A stretch of DNA of 36,432 nt, taken from NCBI GenBank assembly GCA_963582345.1, contig CAUZSN010000014.1, positions 1 through 36,432 on the forward strand, in the 5' to 3' direction. Each line of letters opens with the position of its first letter. Position 1 is the stretch's first letter. A model generated the notes under the pieces. The model was not told the origin of the DNA, ran no database searches, and worked only from the letters and a program-made list of their open reading frames with translations. Below are positions 1 to 9,700 of this stretch, piece by piece. Origin of the DNA: CAUZSN01 sp963582345 (GTDB taxonomy: Bacteria; Planctomycetota; Planctomycetia; Planctomycetales; Planctomycetaceae). Both the position numbers and the translations under genes were made by a program.

Positions 1-687
1 ATATTGAACGCCGCCTTCAGGCGTCGTACAGGCGCGAATATATTTCTTTGCTTTTTCGATAATCTCTTTCGGCACCGGAATCCCTGCGTTCCGGCATGCG
101 CGTAAACCCTGGACCTGAGTGATGCAGGTGGAACCTTCGTCGAAGTTCGGCTGGTCCTTGGCGGACACATAGCCCCATCCGCCACGCGACGTCTGCGCCT
201 GAGCACTAAAAATGACGGCCCTTGTCAACACATCTTTTAGTCGTTGCCGACGCTGAGTGTCCTCTTCTTCTCCGAAAACCTGCGACAAGAACAACATCGA
301 AAAACCGTGGCCGTATGTGTAATGGTAATCGTCCTTATAGCCAATCAGACCGGAAGGTCGTGACATCTCCAAAAGATAGTCAACCGCCGTTTGAACATTT
401 TTCGCATACTTACCGCGCGTGCAGGTCGAACCTTCGCACAACAATGCAGTGCCGGCCAAAGCCGTCATGGCCACGCGATATTGGCCTCCGTTGGCTTCCC
501 AGTAGCCTTGGCGGCGTTGCTGACCCATTACCCCTGAAACTTCTCTTTTGTCTCCCGCCAGGTAGCCTAGTGCCCGATTAACAGCCCGCAAGATACGCGG
601 GTCCTTTTTTTTCTTGGACGCGAAGGCTTGGTTGACCTGGATTACAACAATCGCACAGGCGATCATGTTCCACCAACGACTTCGCAT
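1..687 (-). CDS. Secreted prenyltransferase/squalene-oxidase-repeat protein (C-terminal part outside window)
   Basis: The minus-strand frame is open from an ATG at 685-687 to the left edge, giving 229 residues with no stop, so the gene is partial. The N-terminus (MRSRWWNM, then a hydrophobic run to about residue 24, ending AFA) looks like a signal peptide. The rest shows alpha/alpha-barrel repeat features of the prenyltransferase/squalene oxidase fold: GYWEANGGQYRVAMTALAG near residues 63-81, YTYGHGFSMLFL near 120-131 and a GGWGYV QW-like motif near 166-171, followed by DEGSTCITQVQGLRA. Planctomycetes encode many secreted proteins of this fold with unknown substrate; none is shown to be a terpene cyclase, and no DxDD-type catalytic motif is visible in the part present. 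I am fairly sure of the fold and make no claim about the reaction. Confidence 0.85.
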   Translation of the reverse strand, partial: MRSRWWNMIACAIVVIQVNQAFASKKKKDPRILRAVNRALGYLAGDKREVSGVMGQQRRQGYWEANGGQYRVAMTALAGTALLCEGSTCTRGKYAKNVQTAVDYLLEMSRPSGLIGYKDDYHYTYGHGFSMLFLSQVFGEEEDTQRRQRLKDVLTRAVIFSAQAQTSRGGWGYVSAKDQPNFDEGSTCITQVQGLRACRNAGIPVPKEIIEKAKKYIRACTTPEGGVQY

Positions 688-1172
688 ATAAGTTCGCTCC
701 CAAATTTCTAAGTGCTAATGGACCATTTGCCACATCCTTAAAGAATATCCTAGGCCAACAGTGTCAGCAATCCGCCTTGCCACAATGGAATCAATGGGCG
801 ACTGTATCAATGATCGAATGACCCGATTGTACCCTTTTGAAACCATTCCTTTGACGATTCTCGCCGTGTTGTACCATGAAAGATCTATTAGCAGCGGTCG
901 GCACGACGAAAAGACCGTACTTCCGGCCGCTGCCCGTTTCTTGTTTCCTAAAGTAGCTCGCATTAGGGATTCGGACGAACGGTTTCCGAAAATTCGCATA
1001 TTCCCTTCGGTGCGGCAACGACCAGCTAGAAAACGAACTCGTTATTTTCGTCCGACGCAGTTGAGTGCATCCAACAAAGCTCAAACTTATTGTCTGGAAC
1101 TTTTGTGATCGCAGCTATGGCAAAGTGACTACGAAAGAAATGTTGAGGAACCGTCAGCGAAGGCCTGGGTCA
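688..1172. other. Intergenic region, divergent upstream of two genes
   Basis: These 485 bases separate the divergent starts of the prenyltransferase-repeat gene and the gamma-glutamyltransferase. Short overlapping frames on both strands (761-1108 plus, 791-1084 minus) encode Arg-rich, low-complexity peptides with no recognisable domain and no convincing ribosome-binding site. I see no convincing sigma70 promoter pair or strong hairpin here. Confidence 0.4.
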
Positions 1173-2861
1173 ATGGAAACCGTTACTACAAAGACATCGC
1201 GTCTGGACGTTCGCTGGATACTTCTTGCGTTTATCGCTGCTTTCTGTTCGCTACGAGTCCAGGCGGCCGACATGCCACAAGCTGTCGAGGCCGAACATGG
1301 CGCTGTCGTTTCGGTCTCGGAATCGGGCAGCAAAGTTGGCTTAGCGATCTTGAAGCGTGGAGGCAATGCTGTTGACGCAGCCGTGGCGGTAGCGCTGACT
1401 ATGGCGGTCACGTATCCTCAAGCCGGCAATATTGGTGGTGGTGGATTCATGATGGTCCATCCAGAACCGGGTTGTGTGGAGTATCGAGAGATCGCTCCCG
1501 CTACTGCCACAAAGACGATGTTCTCGTTGGGCGACAGCCAGCTTGGTCACAAAATCGTTGGCGTGCCCGGCACCGTGCGCGGTCTAGCGTTGGCCCATCA
1601 GCAATTCGGTAAACTGCCTTGGAAGGATTTGGTTCTGCCTGCAGTAAATCTAGCCGAAAAGGGTTTCGCCATCGATCAGGCTATCGCGGAGACGTTGAAT
1701 GCTGTTCTGGAAAACCAGGACTCAAAACCGTTCACAGAAATGCTGCGAGTATTCGCTCCGCCGAAATGTGATCGTTGGCGCGCCGGCGACCTGCTGATAC
1801 AGCCGGATCTAACCTGCACGCTACAACTGATCGCATTCAATGGCCCCAACGCTTTCTACACGGGATGCATCGCCGATCAAATCGTGGCCGAAATGAAATC
1901 CGGGGGCGGGTTAATCACGAATGCCGACCTCGCGGGTTATCGAGCGACAATCCGCAAGCCAATTCACGGCACATACAGAGGATATGACGTCTACGGCCCG
2001 CCTCCGCCTAGTTCCGGCGGGATCTGTCTGGTGCAGATGCTGAACATCCTGGAAATCTTCAACTTGCGCCAACGCGGCCACTGGTCTGCTGAGACGCTGC
2101 ATCTAATGATCGAAGCCATGCGTCGCGCCTACTTGGACAGAGCCCGACATTTGGGCGATCTGGACTTTGTGAAAATTCCGCCGCATCTGACGACGAAGAA
2201 GTACGCGTCGACGCTGGCGAAACAGATCGAAATCAACAAAGCGACACCCAGCGAGGACTTGGCCAAAGACATCCCAATTTCCGGTGAAGGCACCAGCACG
2301 ACTCATTTCTCGGTTATCGATTCGACTGGCATGGGTGTGTCGAACACATATACGTTGGAACACAGTTACGGTCCGCGGCGCGGGATTTTTGCTTAACAAC
2401 GAAATGAGTGATTTCAATTGGAAACCGGGCTACACCGACCGCCGAGGCTACATCGGTACCAAGGCCAACCAGATTGCTCCTGGCAAGCGCATGCTCAGTT
2501 CTCAAACGCCGACCATCGTTGCTCGCAATGGAAAAGTCGTCCTGCTGACCGGCAGTCCTGGCGGGCGCACGATCATCAATACTTCACTATGTATCGTCTT
2601 AAACATTCTAGAATTTCAAATGGATTTGCTATCAGCTATTTCCGCCCCTCGTTTGCATCACCAATGGCTGCCCGATTTGGTTCTATTCGAAGGTGTCGAG
2701 CAGAAACGCCACCAAGATGCAATGACGCAACTTCGCGTTTGGGGCCATAAGATCGACGCCAAGGCGACGCTCATTCTATCTGGGTCGACCTCGAGACGGG
2801 AAAATACCTAGGCGTTGCCGACAATAGACGAAACAGACATGCGATGGGGATGGGATACTAG
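1173..2861 (+). pseudogene. ggt: Gamma-glutamyltransferase, disrupted by two frame changes
   Basis: GGTs cleave the gamma-glutamyl bond of glutathione and related peptides in the periplasm or outside the cell. From ATG 1173 there is a signal peptide ending near VQA-AD. Conserved GGT features follow: RGGNAVDAA, the GNIGGGGFM segment, and GEGTSTTHFSV with the nucleophilic Thr at about residue 376 (codon 2298-2300). Directly after SNTYTLEHSYG (2370-2372) the frame breaks and stops at 2396. GAGFLLNNEM through GSPGGRTI and APRLHHQW continues in the next frame from about 2374. Near 2763 a second break, consistent with loss of one G, moves the end (DAHSIWVDLETGKYLGVADN, stop 2859-2861) back into another frame. 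The first break lacks about four residues normally found here, suggesting roughly 11 bases lost. It is either a recent pseudogene or two assembly errors. An upstream in-frame ATG lies at 1140. Confidence 0.85.
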
Positions 2862-2889
2862 GCGACCGTTGGCTTCGAAGTGACACTTG

Positions 2890-2914
2890 GCTGCACATCA
2901 GCAATTCTTTTTCT
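2890..2914 (+). terminator. Weak terminator-like hairpin after the gamma-glutamyltransferase
   Basis: GCTG (2890-2893) and CAGC (2899-2902) can form a 4-bp stem with loop CACAT, followed shortly by a T-rich run (TTCTTTTTCT). It lies 29 bases after the GGT stop, between convergent genes. The stem is short, so this is only a candidate. Confidence 0.22.
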
Positions 2915-3773
2915 AACACGACCGACTGGCCAGGTACGTTTCTAGCGCATCTTTCCAATGGGGCAGTTGAACATCGATGATGTTGGATAACTTGTTGTTG
3001 TTGAGAACGCTGTAACGCGGACGGCGCGCCTTGGCACCGTACTGTACTGAAGTTATTGCAGTGACCTGTACTTGAATGTTGGACAACCGGAAGATTTCCC
3101 GAGCCAAACTGCACCAAGTTGTGGCACCTGAGTTAGTGGCATGATATAGGCCGTAGGAGTCCGTCTGGATCAACGCCACAATGGCGCGAGACAAATCGGC
3201 AGCAGAGGTCGGCGTAGAATATTCGTCGACGACGACTTTTAATTCGTCACGCTCCGAGCCAAGCCGTAGTATCGTTTCGATGAAGTTGCCTTTTCCACGA
3301 CCATGCCTCGCCGCGAGTCCGTACAAACCACATGTGCGAACTACGAAATGTCGGCGGCACAGGCTGCGAACGAAATATTCGCCCGCAAGTTTACTGACTC
3401 CGTAGGCGCTAATCGGGCCCGGCATGTCTGTCTCGACGTAGGGCATCGACCTGTGATCGTCCTGTCCAAACACGTAATCGCTACTGATGTGCAACAGCGG
3501 AATATCATGCTGATTGCAAAACCGCGCCAGTGAATGCGGTCCCAACGTATTCACAGCGAATGCAACGTGCGGCTCGTCTTCGGCACGATCAACAAAATTA
3601 TACGCTGCTGCGTTGATGACAAAATCCGGATTGATGTCCTTCAATGTTGCTTCGACAGCGTTGGCGTCTGCCAACTCGACGTCCTGGTGTCCAAGGGGCA
3701 CCACGTCATCGCCAATCAACGGCAACAACTCGGTTCCAAGCTGTCCTTGTGCTCCGATCAGAGCAATTCGCAT
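2913..3773 (-). CDS. rfbD: dTDP-4-dehydrorhamnose reductase (RmlD)
   Basis: This enzyme reduces dTDP-4-dehydro-L-rhamnose to dTDP-L-rhamnose with NAD(P)H, the last step of nucleotide-rhamnose synthesis for surface polysaccharides. The 286-residue protein has the usual family length and shows the extended-SDR features in order: Rossmann glycine motif GAQGQLG (7-13), INAAAYNFVDRAE (53-65), SSDYVFG (97-103) and the catalytic YxxxK as YGVSK (Tyr124, Lys128). The C-terminal substrate-binding half includes RPRYSVLNNNKL, typical of RmlD (RPxxSxLxxxKL). The start is the first ATG before the glycine motif. No rmlA, rmlB or rmlC is adjacent, so the gene sits alone here. Confidence is high for the family and good for the specific reaction. 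Confidence 0.93.
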   Translation of the reverse strand: MRIALIGAQGQLGTELLPLIGDDVVPLGHQDVELADANAVEATLKDINPDFVINAAAYNFVDRAEDEPHVAFAVNTLGPHSLARFCNQHDIPLLHISSDYVFGQDDHRSMPYVETDMPGPISAYGVSKLAGEYFVRSLCRRHFVVRTCGLYGLAARHGRGKGNFIETILRLGSERDELKVVVDEYSTPTSAADLSRAIVALIQTDSYGLYHATNSGATTWCSLAREIFRLSNIQVQVTAITSVQYGAKARRPRYSVLNNNKLSNIIDVQLPHWKDALETYLASRSC

Positions 3774-4052
3774 GGTCGCATAGTTCTAAAACTGGCGATC
3801 CGCCCATTGATTGCCACAACATCCATTCCCTCAGGATCGCATTCGGCAACTGGAAATCAAACCGATCAATTCCATTAAAATGTGGGAATAACGTGCTAAT
3901 TCTATTTACTTCTAGCTCAAAATGCGAATCGCATGCCGTGTCACGTAATGAATCCTCGGTCACTGTGACACCACCGTTATCCGACGCTAGAATATCGATG
4001 GCGAGCCCTTTTCCAAAATGCCACTATCCCAGGAATCTAACGGTCGCCGATA

Positions 4053-4643
4053 ATGAACCAACGCGGTCTGTTGACAGCCGAACAGTTTTCTGAACAAAAA
4101 TTCGACCTACCCGATGGCGGCCGCTGGGTCGAATTGGTGGACGGCGAGCTGGTGACTTTACACCCGCCTGACGTAGCGCATGGCACGACTCTATTGAACT
4201 TATCTAAGGCCTTGGCGGATTGCCTACAGCAGAACCCAGAGGGCTACGCGTGTTTTGAATTGGGGCTGATTGTGGCCCGCAACCCAGATACAGTTCGATG
4301 TCCGCCGGTGAGCTTCTTCATCCAGGGAGACCGATTCGCCGAGACTGACAAGGCGGTTACTGACATGAGACCGGCATTGGTCGCCGAAATCCCTTCCACG
4401 AACGACCGACGGCGTGATTTGGGACGACGGATCAAAGCGTATTTAGAATGGGGCATCGAATTGGTGTGGGTGATCGACCCGATCGAAAAGGAAGTCTACG
4501 TCTACCAACGAGGCCGACCAAGTAAGAAGCTTAGCGAACATAAAATGTTGTACGGCTGCTCGTTGTTGGGAAACTCAATTCTTCCAGAATTCAAGATCCG
4601 TATCAGTGCTTTGTTCGTCGAACCGGACTGGTGGCGCAGCTGA
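4053..4643 (+). CDS. Uma2-family (DUF820) endonuclease-fold protein, active site apparently altered
   Basis: A 196-residue protein of the Uma2 family, a PD-(D/E)xK nuclease-like fold that is widespread and often multi-copy in cyanobacteria and planctomycetes, with unknown physiological role. Visible landmarks are WVELVDGELV (25-34), H43, RCPPVSFF (82-89), LVAEIPSTNDRR (109-120) with Glu112, RRIKAYLEWGIELVWVIDP (126-144) with Lys128, and the C-terminal LPEFKI segment. In most homologues the third block reads RxPDVSF, its Asp being the proposed metal ligand. Here codon 4305-4307 is CCG, giving Pro85 instead of Asp, and LSP after the Glu is replaced by IPS. The fold therefore looks intact but the metal site may be dead. 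It stands alone between minus-strand genes, and no strong ribosome-binding site precedes the ATG. Confidence 0.82.
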   Translation: MNQRGLLTAEQFSEQKFDLPDGGRWVELVDGELVTLHPPDVAHGTTLLNLSKALADCLQQNPEGYACFELGLIVARNPDTVRCPPVSFFIQGDRFAETDKAVTDMRPALVAEIPSTNDRRRDLGRRIKAYLEWGIELVWVIDPIEKEVYVYQRGRPSKKLSEHKMLYGCSLLGNSILPEFKIRISALFVEPDWWRS

Positions 4644-4731
4644 AATGACAGGGATACGGACGTGAGCATTCAAGAAACTCTTGCGCTGGTCACTTAATCC
4701 TGAACTCATAAAGGCGAACACCTCTTCCAGT

Positions 4732-5571
4732 TTACAGCCACAAATAGACTCTGTCCTTCAATTGTTGCGGCAATCGCTTTTCGATGGATTCCAAAATTTG
4801 TCGGTCGTGATATCGTGTACTAAAGTGGGCGACGATGATCAGTTCATTCTGAAACTTGTCCGCTCGTTCCAGCAAGTCATCCAAATGCATATGTCCGAAC
4901 TTGTGAATCTTTTCCTTTCGATGCTCCGGCCGAAAGAATGTCAATTCCGTGATCAGGATGCGAGCTTCATACACCGGCGGATAGTCGTCTAGTCCCGGTG
5001 GAGCCGTATCGCCCGTGTAGCACAACAGAGGGATGCGTACCTCGTGGGTCACTTCGGTGCCGGAAAGCCGCCGATCGCGGATTTCGTCTTGGGGCAACCC
5101 TTGTAGCTCGGGTTTAAGCTTCTTTCGACGATCCCAGAACACGTAGCCCAATGACGGCACAGTGTGCCTCGTTGCAAATGCAGTTACGACGTGTTCTCGC
5201 GACAGTTGAATCTCGTCACCCGATTTGACACCGATTAGATTACACACCATCCGTCCGCGATCCAAGTGCTGCCAGGTCGTGAGCATGCGTCGTACATTGT
5301 CCACGACCTCCACAGGCAAATAAATCGTGGGCGGATCCATTTTCATCATTCGCCGACGAGCCACGTAGACCGGTAATGCTGCCAAATGGTCCAGATGCGC
5401 ATGCGACACGAAAAACGTGTTCGTTCCCATAAACGACCAAGGACTGGCACCCAATTCGATTCCAAGCTTCAGTTCGGCTACTCGCCAATAACTCTGAACT
5501 GCAGCGCGGGAATACCCTTCAATCGTCAGGCCTTTGTGCTTCAGTGTCCTTAAAGGCAGGTTTTCGATCAT
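4732..5571 (-). CDS. Metallo-beta-lactamase-fold hydrolase, RNase Z-like
   Basis: A 279-residue MBL-fold protein resembling tRNase Z, the endonuclease that trims tRNA 3' ends. Metal-binding motifs are complete: HAHLDH (57-62), His136 in TRHTVPS, Asp188 in CYTGDT, and a late His249 in VAHFSTRY; HMHLDD (227-232) is also seen in this subgroup. LGYVF after the third ligand (141-145) is typical of RNase Z (xGYxF). It lacks an obvious exosite arm. Because the family also holds diverse nucleases and phosphodiesterases, I call it RNase Z-like and do not assign rnz. The start ATG at 5571 gives a standard N-terminus. The gene is transcribed alone, away from csrA. Confidence 0.85.
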   Translation of the reverse strand: MIENLPLRTLKHKGLTIEGYSRAAVQSYWRVAELKLGIELGASPWSFMGTNTFFVSHAHLDHLAALPVYVARRRMMKMDPPTIYLPVEVVDNVRRMLTTWQHLDRGRMVCNLIGVKSGDEIQLSREHVVTAFATRHTVPSLGYVFWDRRKKLKPELQGLPQDEIRDRRLSGTEVTHEVRIPLLCYTGDTAPPGLDDYPPVYEARILITELTFFRPEHRKEKIHKFGHMHLDDLLERADKFQNELIIVAHFSTRYHDRQILESIEKRLPQQLKDRVYLWL

Positions 5572-6170
5572 CGTATGCTTTCATTCCGCAGTCGATGGTG
5601 ATGCTTTGAATTTTCTGAACGATCGATCACCCACTAGCGGAAGAATGTTCCGGCGGTGTGCAACAGAGTTGACTTAGCATTGTGACGATTCTGATTTCAG
5701 TCAAGCCGTTTCGCAAATGGTTGTCGACATTTCATTCGACGCACAGTTAACTGTCATTATTTTTCCTCTCAATCGACGTTGCCGCAGTTTTAATTCCCAA
5801 ATCGACTGCTCGGCTTCCGATTCCGCGAAGATTGAATGGCTTTCTTACTGCGAATGCTTATTTTTTGGGCACCGCAGCGCCTGCCCAAATATTAGGCAGG
5901 CATGATCTTTCTGGTTGTTTGTGGCTGACGCCAGCGGCCAGGATTGTCTCGTTTGTCCGTGTGTACGCGAGGTTCGCTCGCTGGATGCCCTTTGTTTGTG
6001 CATGAATTGTTGCTTGCGTACGAACGGTTTGTGAACTGATCCGGATTTCAATTGAAAACAGAGATCGCCATTGTTATCATTCTGATACTCCAGGAGACTT
6101 GGTAATGTAAAGCTCTCTCTCGTGGACTCAGAAGTCTGAACATTGCCACGTACTGGTGCGGTTGGCCAAC
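5572..6170. other. Long non-coding stretch upstream of csrA
   Basis: About 600 bases separate the RNase Z-like start (minus) from the csrA leader (plus). Short frames (5717-5905 plus, 5845-6177 minus) have no recognisable content. The stretch contains two overlapping inverted repeats at 5864-5901, described separately, and the palindrome TTCAATTGAA near 6047-6056. It could contain the csrA promoter(s) or a small RNA gene, but nothing proves either. Confidence 0.4.
5864..5901. repeat. Two overlapping, mutually exclusive inverted repeats
   Basis: Arm TTTGGGC (5864-5870) is complementary to GCCCAAA (5883-5889). Arm GCCTGCC (5879-5885) is complementary to GGCAGGC (5895-5901). The two 7-bp perfect stems share 5883-5885, so they cannot form together. 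Neither is followed by a clear U-tract in either direction, so neither is a standard terminator. Confidence 0.5.
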
Positions 6171-6173
6171 TTG

Positions 6174-6202
6174 ACAAGGATGCAATAACGATAAGGAAGG
6201 AG
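6174..6202 (+). promoter_or_regulatory. csrA leader with predicted CsrA-binding GGA sites and ribosome-binding site
   Basis: ACAAGGATGC at 6174-6183 matches nine of ten positions of the core of the known CsrA consensus (ACARGGAUGU). A second GGA lies inside the strong ribosome-binding site AAGGAAGGAG (6193-6202), eight bases before the csrA ATG. Two GGA sites about 20 bases apart, one on the Shine-Dalgarno, is the classic layout for CsrA repression of translation. Autoregulation here is inference. Confidence 0.5.
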
Positions 6203-6210
6203 ATAATCTC

Positions 6211-6411
6211 ATGTTGGTGTTGTCGAGGAAGCCGGGTGAACGGATTCTGATTGGTGACGATATCAAAGTTACCATTGTTCGAATTGGTCCCAATACGGTT
6301 CGGATAGGGATCGACGCCCCTCGAGAGCTGAATGTCATTCGTGAGGAACTATGTGTCCACGTGCCTTTCGTCCAGACGGTAGTCAGTTCAGGGGACGCGA
6401 GTTCAGTTTAA
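6211..6411 (+). CDS. csrA: Carbon storage regulator CsrA
   Basis: CsrA is a small dimeric RNA-binding protein that binds GGA motifs in mRNA leaders and controls their translation or stability. The 66-residue protein has the complete fold: MLVLSRKPGERILIGDDI (1-18), the KVTIVRIGPNTVRIGIDAP strands (19-37), then RELNVIREEL, where Arg44 of the VxREE signature is the key RNA-contacting residue. The start is fixed by a near-perfect ribosome-binding site (AAGGAAGGAG at 6193-6202) eight bases upstream. No fliW or flagellar gene lies nearby. The tail after residue 48 is short and non-conserved, as usual. Confidence 0.97.
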   Translation: MLVLSRKPGERILIGDDIKVTIVRIGPNTVRIGIDAPRELNVIREELCVHVPFVQTVVSSGDASSV

Positions 6412-6762
6412 TCTGAAATCTACTAACGATTCGATCTCTATCACGCTATTGATCGTCGTAATTGGCATGACGACCGAATTGGTTCTCTGCAGCGATGGTA
6501 CCCGTTTAGGTACAAGTGGCTGACACCTAAAATTGGTGATCTACCCTCAGGATTCTGTGGTAGAATGGGTCTCCGTTTGAGTATCCAAACCGATGGCTCG
6601 TTGTCGGCGCAACGTGTTCCGTTTTTCACTGTCGCCGTAGTTAAACGTTTAGCGAATGTTTGTGGTCAATCCTCGCTAGGAGCACATTCGACCTGCATGC
6701 TATAATTTGAGAATAGGCGTGCTTGAATCGCTGCAGGACTTTAGAAGCCTGCAAGTCGAAAA
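6412..6762. other. Intergenic region between csrA and the PQQ protein
   Basis: About 350 bases with no supported gene; two minus-strand frames here (6441-6629, 6641-6826) have no recognisable content. It contains the extended -10 promoter candidate listed separately. I see no strong terminator for csrA. Confidence 0.4.
6698..6706 (+). promoter_or_regulatory. Extended -10 promoter candidate for the PQQ-repeat gene
   Basis: TGCTATAAT at 6698-6706 is a perfect extended -10 element (TGn plus TATAAT). No good -35 hexamer lies 17 bases upstream, which extended -10 promoters tolerate. Transcription would begin near 6713, about 50 bases before the start codon at 6763. Confidence 0.4.
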
Positions 6763-9700
6763 ATGTGCACAATGAAGGCGACATTGACGGTCTTTCTGCT
6801 AATTGTGGTGGGCACGAGACTGACACGTTTCGGCCATGCCGACGATTCCGTCCGAGCGGTTGAAAATAGCGAAGTTTCCGAGGTTAAAAGCCCGGCGGAT
6901 GAGCAGCTTGCCACGCAACGGACATTTCTGAATCACTTGGCTTATCGAAATCGTCGACATGAAGTGCTCTTGCGACGATCTGCTGCCGCACTTCGGACCG
7001 GTAATGTGAATGATGGTCTGGCCTATTTACAACGAATCCTCGACCAGCCTCAAGACAGCCAGATTCGTAGGGGTGCTGAGGAAAGACTGGTAAGCGCACG
7101 GCGCGAGGCGTCGCGAATTCTCAGCGTGTTGTCAGACGACGACTTAATGGCTTACGAACGGCTGTTCGGTTCCTTGGCCAGACGACTCTTGACGGACGCA
7201 CGCCAGACTGGCGAACTTGCGCTCTTCATCGAAGTGACTCGGAGATTCTTCCACACGGCGCCGGGATTTCAAGCAATGGATTGGCAAGCTACTCGGTGGT
7301 TGGATCACGGCCGATACCGATTGGCAGCTCGCAGTTGGCGACGCTTGCTTTCTGAGCCGGCCCACCGCAAGCGGATCACCCCTTCACTACGACTCAAAAC
7401 GGCGTTGGCATTTGTGCTGAGCGGTCAACATCAGCATGCCGCGGCAACCTTGAATCAACTGAAGGGACAGCCTGTCCGTGTCGGCAACTTATCAATTCGA
7501 CCGGAAATGTGGCTGGCCCAGGTATCAGCTGTTGCGAGACAATCGCCAGCTTCCGCCGATTGGCGGTTAGCCTTTGGCAATGAACAACGAAACGTCAATG
7601 CCACGGGAAGCCCTCCGTTTGTGAAATCGCTTGGGGTCGCCAAAAACCATCTCGACAAATCTTGGACGAAATCACTGGCGGCTGGGTCTGCGCCAATTTT
7701 CGAAATCACGAACTGGATGAAAAGACAATCCAATGATCCACTGGCTCCAATGGCAGTCGCCAATTATCCGATCGTTGTCGGCAACCAGGTCGTCGTGCGT
7801 GACTATCGAGGCGTGAGTGCTTTTTCACTTCATTCAGGCAAGACACTTTGGCGTTTCCGCAGTCAACTGTCGTTGGCCAAGTTGATTTCGATTTTTGGGA
7901 AGACGCCCCGTCAGAGGCGTTCGCAACTTACGTCACTCGATCAGGTGTGCAATGAGGTCTTTGTTGGGAACTCTGTGCTGGGCATGCTGTCCAGTGACGG
8001 AAATCGCGTCTACGCTGTGGACTTTTTTCAGATTGAAGACGCCAAATTGGAAGGACCTTCGTCGAATTCGATCGCCAAATCGTCACTCCGAATTGCAAAC
8101 CGGTTGATTGCGCTTCCGCTTGTCGCTGGCGACGCTAGCCGCATGAAGATTCGTCATCCAATCTGGACGGCCGGTGGAATCGACGGATACCGTCTCGATA
8201 ATTCATTGTTGGCTGGCCATATCTTCCTTGGTCCGCCGTTGCCAATAGACGGTCTGCTGTTCGCAATGACCCATTCGAATCGTCAGGTGAACTTGGTCGC
8301 TCTGAGCGCCGCGAGGGGAAAGCCAATTTGGTCGCAGTGTCTCGCATTGCTCGATCAACCGCTCAAGAATGAGATCCACCGTTTTCAAATCGCCGAAACA
8401 TGTCAGCCGTCTTTTTCCGATGGCATTCTGGTTTGTCCGACGGATGCAGGCCTGCTAGTGGGCGTTGATGCCTTGACTGGTTCACTATTGTGGTCGAATT
8501 ACTGCGGCGATGAAAGCACTCCACAAGCTCGTTGGCGCATAAACTACCGAACACGAAAATTGCACGGGTCTGCCGGATTTGCAAACCTAGCCCAGATTCA
8601 AGATCGCCACATCGTATATTTGCCGCGGCAATCTGACGATCTACATTGCATCGACCTGATCACCGGCCAGACGATTTGGAAAACCCCTCGCGAGGATGCC
8701 GAATACGTAGCTGCTGTAACTGAGCAAACAATATTGGTGATCGGGCTGACGTATGTGCGCGGACTTTCCTTACAATCCGGCCGACAGCAATGGTCACAGC
8801 GATTTGGAATTCCGTCCGGCCGCGGCATTCGCATTGGAAATAGTTATCTGTTGCCACTGAAAGATGGGCGGGTTGTCAACGTTGATATCGCAATCGGTTG
8901 CGAGATTGGCTTCGGTATTGCTGCCGATTCAAGCCGTAGCCATGAACGAATCTTGCCGAAAGAGTCAAATTCGACCCATTCAAGCCGATACGATGACGCC
9001 AGTCGACGGCCGAGTAATCTGGTGGCCGCCTCGGACATGATTATCTCGTTGGGTCCGCAGCAGGTTGCCGCATTTCCACAGGCAACGACGTTGCTAGCCA
9101 AAGTTACGGCTCAAGACGAACATTCGCAGTCGACGGAGAATGTACTATTGGCAGCCGAGTTACAAGTAACGCTGGGAGAAATCAATGCAGCCGAAAGACT
9201 GCTCGCTCGTGTCATGTCCGGACGGATTACACCACAGCAACGTGGTCGGGCCGAAATAGCGATGCGTGCGATTCTTTATTATAACCTGCGTACCAGAGTC
9301 CATCCGGATCGCAGTGTTTTTGTTCGATTGGACAAGTTGGCTCGATTGCCTGCCGATCGAGGCCGTTACTTGATGCATCTGGCCGAGTGGCAATTGCAGA
9401 ATGACGATTTCGACGGCCTTCTACAATCGACGCACGAATTCAGCCGACTAAATCTGAAAACGTTGCTGCCCACGGTAAATGACTCGCAATTGCTTGGGTC
9501 GCCCGTAAGTTGGATCTCCAGTGTAATCGCGCGTGCAGAAAAACGCGTGGGAAAATCGTTGTTGACGGCGATTGACGCACGAATCGAAAACGAGCTGCAA
9601 CTGGTTCGACATTCGGATGACATTGACGAACTACGTCATTTTCTGGCGGTTTACTCACGCTGGCCGCTGGCGGCGTCGGTGCGAATGCGATTGGCGAAAA

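Noticed and set aside
761..1108. 115-codon plus-strand frame and overlapping minus frame upstream of the gamma-glutamyltransferase
   Set aside because: Arg-rich, no domain, no ribosome-binding site, and both strands are equally open; likely chance.
1065..1172. Longer N-terminus for the gamma-glutamyltransferase
   Set aside because: The added residues precede the signal peptide and look non-coding; ATG 1173 gives a normal exported N-terminus.
2284..2811. Programmed frameshifting in the gamma-glutamyltransferase
   Set aside because: No slippery heptamer at either break, residues are missing at the first break, and two separate events would be needed.
6171..6176. TTGACA before csrA as a -35 element
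   Set aside because: No -10 at a workable spacing, and the sequence overlaps the ribosome-binding site region; better explained as part of the CsrA-type motif.
6618..6635. Near repeat of CCGTTTTTCACTGTCG, also near 25982
   Set aside because: A single match of this length is expected by chance in 36 kb, and the copies differ by an indel.
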